Below, one piece after another: positions 3,971 through 6,367 of a stretch of DNA of 6,367 bases. The position numbers were made by a program, and so were the translations under genes. The DNA lies in assembly GCA_004376785.1 (NCBI GenBank), contig SOIY01000158.1:1-6367 (forward strand), in the 5' to 3' direction. The first letter of the stretch is position 1; every line of letters begins with the position of its first letter. The notes beneath the pieces were generated by a model, which searched no databases, was not told where the DNA came from, and was given only the letters and a program-made list of their open reading frames with translations. Origin of the DNA: Candidatus Stahliibacteriota bacterium. GTDB lineage: Bacteria; Hydrothermota; Tepidihabitantia; SM23-42.

Positions 3971-6367
3971 ATGCCGCAGGATGATTTGAGGATTGGTGTC
4001 TTTGTCTGTGAGTGTGGTACTAATATAGCAGGTTCAGTTGATGTTGATAAACTCGTTGAAGAAGCCAAAGAAATGGGCAATGTTGTGTACACTGCAAAGA
4101 ATCGGTATGTGTGTTCAGAGCCTGGACAAGCAGAAATCAAAAAGGCTATAGAAGAAGAAAAGCTCGACAGAGTAGTCATTGCTGCTTGTTCACCACGCAT
4201 GCACGAACCGACATTCAGGCAATGTGTTTCTGAAGTAGGATTGAATCCTTATCTGGTTGATATGGCAAATATTCGTGAACAGTGTTCCTGGGTGCATATG
4301 GGCGACCGCGTGGCAGCTACAAAAAAAGCAAAGGATATTATTAAGGCTTATGTTGCTCGGGCACGATATCTTGAAGCACAGGATGAAACAGAAATAACCG
4401 TAACAAGAGCAAATCTTGTGATCGGTGGTGGTATAGCTGGTATGCAAGCAGCACTCGATTTGGCTGATGCTGGCTATCAAGTCTATTTGGTTGAAAAAGA
4501 GCCGGCGCTCGGCGGACTCATGGCGCAATTGGCAAAAACGTACCCTACTATGGACTGCGCGATATGAATACTCGGTCCGAAGATGATGGATGTCGGTCGA
4601 CATCCTAACATAAAACTGCTGACGTATAGTCAAGTAGAGTCAATTTCTGGTTATGTTGGTAATTTCCACGTTAAGGTGCATAAAAAGGCTCGTTACATAA
4701 ACGAAAATGAATGTACTGCATGTGGTGAATGCGCTGAGGTTTGTCCGGTAATTGTTCCTGACGAGTACCAGCAAGGACTGTCATGTAGAAAGGCGGTTTA
4801 TATTCCATTCCCTCAAGCTATACCTTCAGCTTCTTTGATTGACATGGATAACTGTCTTGGTATAAATCCAATTGCCTGCGGTAAATGTGCTGAAAAATGT
4901 GATAAGAAATGTATTGATTATGATATGAAAGATGAAATTGTAGAATTTGATGTTGGTACTGTAATAGTTGCCACTGGTATGGATGTCTATGATCCCACAG
5001 AATTAGATGAATACGGATATAGAAAATATGAAAACGTTATAACAAGCATGGAGTATGAACGGTTCATGTCTGCGGGTGGTCCTTCTGATGGACACTTTAT
5101 CAGACCTACTGATAGAAAAAGACCCAAGACGGTTGGGTTTATCCAGTGTATTGGTTCCCGCTGCGAAAAGATTGGTCGACCTTATTGTAGTAATATTTGT
5201 TGTATGAACACTATCAAGGATACGCTTTTATTAAAAGACCATTATCCTGACATAGAAGCAAAGGTTTTTTACATCGATATAAGGGCGTTTGGCAAAGGGT
5301 TTGAAGACTTGTTTAAACGTAGTAAAGAGGCAGGTGTAACATATATTAGGGGTATTCCTGGTGAAATAATTGAGGACCCTAAGACACGTAACTTAAAGGT
5401 TATAGTTGAGGATACCACTGCAAACAAAATTGAAGAGCATGAATTTGACATGATGGTGCTTTCTGTAGGAGTAACACCGAGATTTGATATGCCCGAGGTT
5501 CAGCAGCTTCTCACACTCTCAAAGACTGCTGATGGTTTTTTTATGGAGGCACATCCCAAACTGAAGCCTGTTGATGCACCTACGACTGGTGTATACTTTG
5601 CCGGTTGTGCTGAAGCACCAAAGGATGTAAAAGATTCAGTTACCCAGGCAAGTGCTGCTGCAGCGCGTGCCGAAACACTCCTCTCTGCAGGTAAGGTTAA
5701 GCTCGAGGCTGTTACCTCGACCCTGAACCTGGATTTGTGTCGATATTGTGCAATGTGCACGAAGGTATGTCCGTACAACGCATTTACGGTTGATCCAAAG
5801 AAGAAGACAATCTCCTACATCGAGGCACTGTGTAAAGGATGCGGTACCTGTGCGGCTGAGTGCCGCTTTGGTGCGCTCACAATGAAGCATTTTACTGATG
5901 AACAGATCATTTCTCAGATTGATGCTCACCTTGAAGAAGATTCTTATGATAAAGTTATTGTTTTTGCGTGTAACTGGTGTTCTTATGCTGGTGCTGATAC
6001 GTGCGGTGGTGCTCGATTACAATATCCACCGACTCAGAGATTGATAAGAACTATGTGTAGTGGTCGTGTTGATGATAAATTTGTACTACATGCATTTAAA
6101 AAGGGTGCACCAATGGTTGTTGTATCAGGATGTCATTATGTGGACTGCCACTACATTGATGCGAATCGCTGGACCCAGAAAAGGGTTGAGAAGCTATGGG
6201 ATAAACTGGAGAGATGGGGGATTAGACCAGAAAGATTATTACTCGAGTGGATAAGTGCAGCTGAGGGTCAGAGATTTGCCAAGACAATGCGGGATATTGA
6301 GGAGTTAAGAAAGAAAGTTACAAAAGAAGAGATTGAACAGACAATAAAAATATTGACTGAGGAAGAG
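3971..6367 (+). CDS. hdrA: HdrA-MvhD fusion selenoprotein (FAD/Fe-S electron-bifurcating subunit), 3' end outside window
   Basis: HdrA bears the FAD that splits electron pairs in flavin-based bifurcation. The frame gives 799 codons with one internal TGA (codon 199) read as selenocysteine. Visible order: N-terminal domain with Cys13, 15, 48, 73 and 105; FAD-binding GGGIAG at 152-157 with acidic Glu175; PTMDCAIU-ILGPKMM around Sec199, where the family has CxxC; inserted ferredoxin domain (Cys248/251/254/258 and Cys295/303/306/310); thioredoxin-reductase-like part with Cys393/398/406/410/411; C-terminal ferredoxin domain (Cys590/593/596/600 and Cys621/624/627/631); then an MvhD domain with CNWC (667-670), MCSGR (Cys696) and CHYVDCHY (721-726). 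Frame and motifs hold throughout, and no other stop occurs before the edge. Standard annotation would stop at 4567 and report a 198-residue stub. The MvhD domain is nearly complete, so the true end should be close. It follows hdrB after a repeat-filled spacer and has its own strong ribosome site. Confidence 0.93.
4565..4567 (+). other. In-frame TGA, probable selenocysteine codon (Sec199 of HdrA)
   Basis: The TGA lies at the position of a conserved HdrA cysteine (CxxC, here CAIU) next to the flavin domain, and conserved HdrA sequence continues directly after it (ILGPKMMDVGRHPNI). HdrA selenoproteins with Sec in this region are known from Methanococcales. TGA is not generally reassigned here, because the HdrD-like gene ends with TGA (1579-1581) and TGG is used for Trp. 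A single-base error from TGC or TGT is the main alternative. Confidence 0.85.
4583..4611 (+). promoter_or_regulatory. Bacterial-type SECIS hairpin after the hdrA TGA
   Basis: A perfect 7-bp stem, GGATGTC (4588-4594) with GACATCC (4599-4605), closes a GGTC loop (4595-4598). A lower 3-bp stem, ATG (4583-4585) with CAT (4609-4611), is separated by a small internal loop. The loop begins 27 bases after the TGA, inside the spacing range known for bacterial SECIS elements, and starts with GG. The GGUC loop sequence also appears in the E. coli fdhF SECIS loop, although the bulged U of that element is not obvious here. The hairpin would be bound by the elongation factor SelB while coding for the conserved HdrA stretch M-DVGRHPN. 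Confidence 0.78.

Noticed and set aside
3971..4567. A stand-alone 198-residue truncated HdrA ending at the TGA, with the rest a pseudogene.
   Set aside because: The same frame stays open for 1800 more bases with complete HdrA and MvhD motifs, the TGA replaces a conserved cysteine, and a SECIS-like hairpin follows. Selenocysteine explains all of this better.
4565..4567. General reassignment of TGA to Trp or Gly (alternative genetic code).
   Set aside because: The HdrD-like gene ends with TGA at a sensible C-terminus, the other complete genes show no internal TGA, and the position is a family cysteine, not Trp or Gly.
4190..4633. Open frame of 147 codons on the minus strand opposite hdrA.
   Set aside because: It lies wholly opposite conserved HdrA coding sequence and its translation resembles no family I know; it is a shadow frame.
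5500..5929. Two overlapping minus-strand open frames opposite the C-terminal ferredoxin domain of HdrA.
   Set aside because: Shadows of the conserved cysteine-rich coding sequence; no ribosome site or recognizable domain.
6060..6254. Plus-strand open frame of 64 codons inside the MvhD domain.
   Set aside because: Out-of-frame shadow of the MvhD domain, whose own frame holds all conserved motifs.

Overview
The window is a cluster of heterodisulfide-reductase-like (Hdr) electron-transfer genes, all on the + strand, from what looks like an uncultured anaerobic bacterium. The AT-leaning composition, the large Fe-S flavoprotein set with an HdrA-MvhD fusion, and a selenocysteine signal of bacterial type (hairpin directly after the in-frame TGA rather than in the 3' UTR as in archaea) point to a bacterium. 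I cannot fix the phylum; deep-branching anaerobic candidate phyla (WOR-3 or Omnitrophota type) are a guess only.

Layout. 3-446: nearly complete MvhD-type subunit, cut at its 5' end. 436-1581: HdrD-like protein (HdrC-type ferredoxin domain fused to a double CCG domain), overlapping mvhD by 11 bases. 1582-1746: gene-free spacer filled with nested short-period repeat arrays. 1747-2265: HdrC. 2275-2985: multi-pass membrane protein of the NicO/UreH/HupE-like type with a histidine-rich loop. 2988-3860: HdrB with two complete CCG motifs. 3861-3970: spacer filled by an 8-base-period array that folds back on itself and runs into the hdrB stop codon. 3971 to the window end: HdrA fused at its C-terminus to a second MvhD domain, still open at the edge.

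The central observation is in hdrA. The reading frame has a TGA at 4565-4567, exactly where HdrA proteins carry the second cysteine of a Cys-x-x-Cys motif (here Cys196-Ala-Ile-Sec199). The frame then continues without another stop to the window end, with every expected HdrA and MvhD motif. A perfect 7-bp stem with a GGTC loop lies 27 bases after the TGA, as expected for a bacterial SECIS element. I therefore annotate one selenoprotein gene and not a truncated gene plus an orphan.

How the genes probably work together (inference from the family): HdrA is the flavin-based electron-bifurcating core, HdrB and HdrC form the arm towards a disulfide or other acceptor, and the MvhD modules admit electrons from a hydrogenase or dehydrogenase that is not in the window. 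The HdrD-like protein and stand-alone MvhD at the left form a second, related set. The physiological acceptor is unknown, because CoM-S-S-CoB is not expected in most bacteria.
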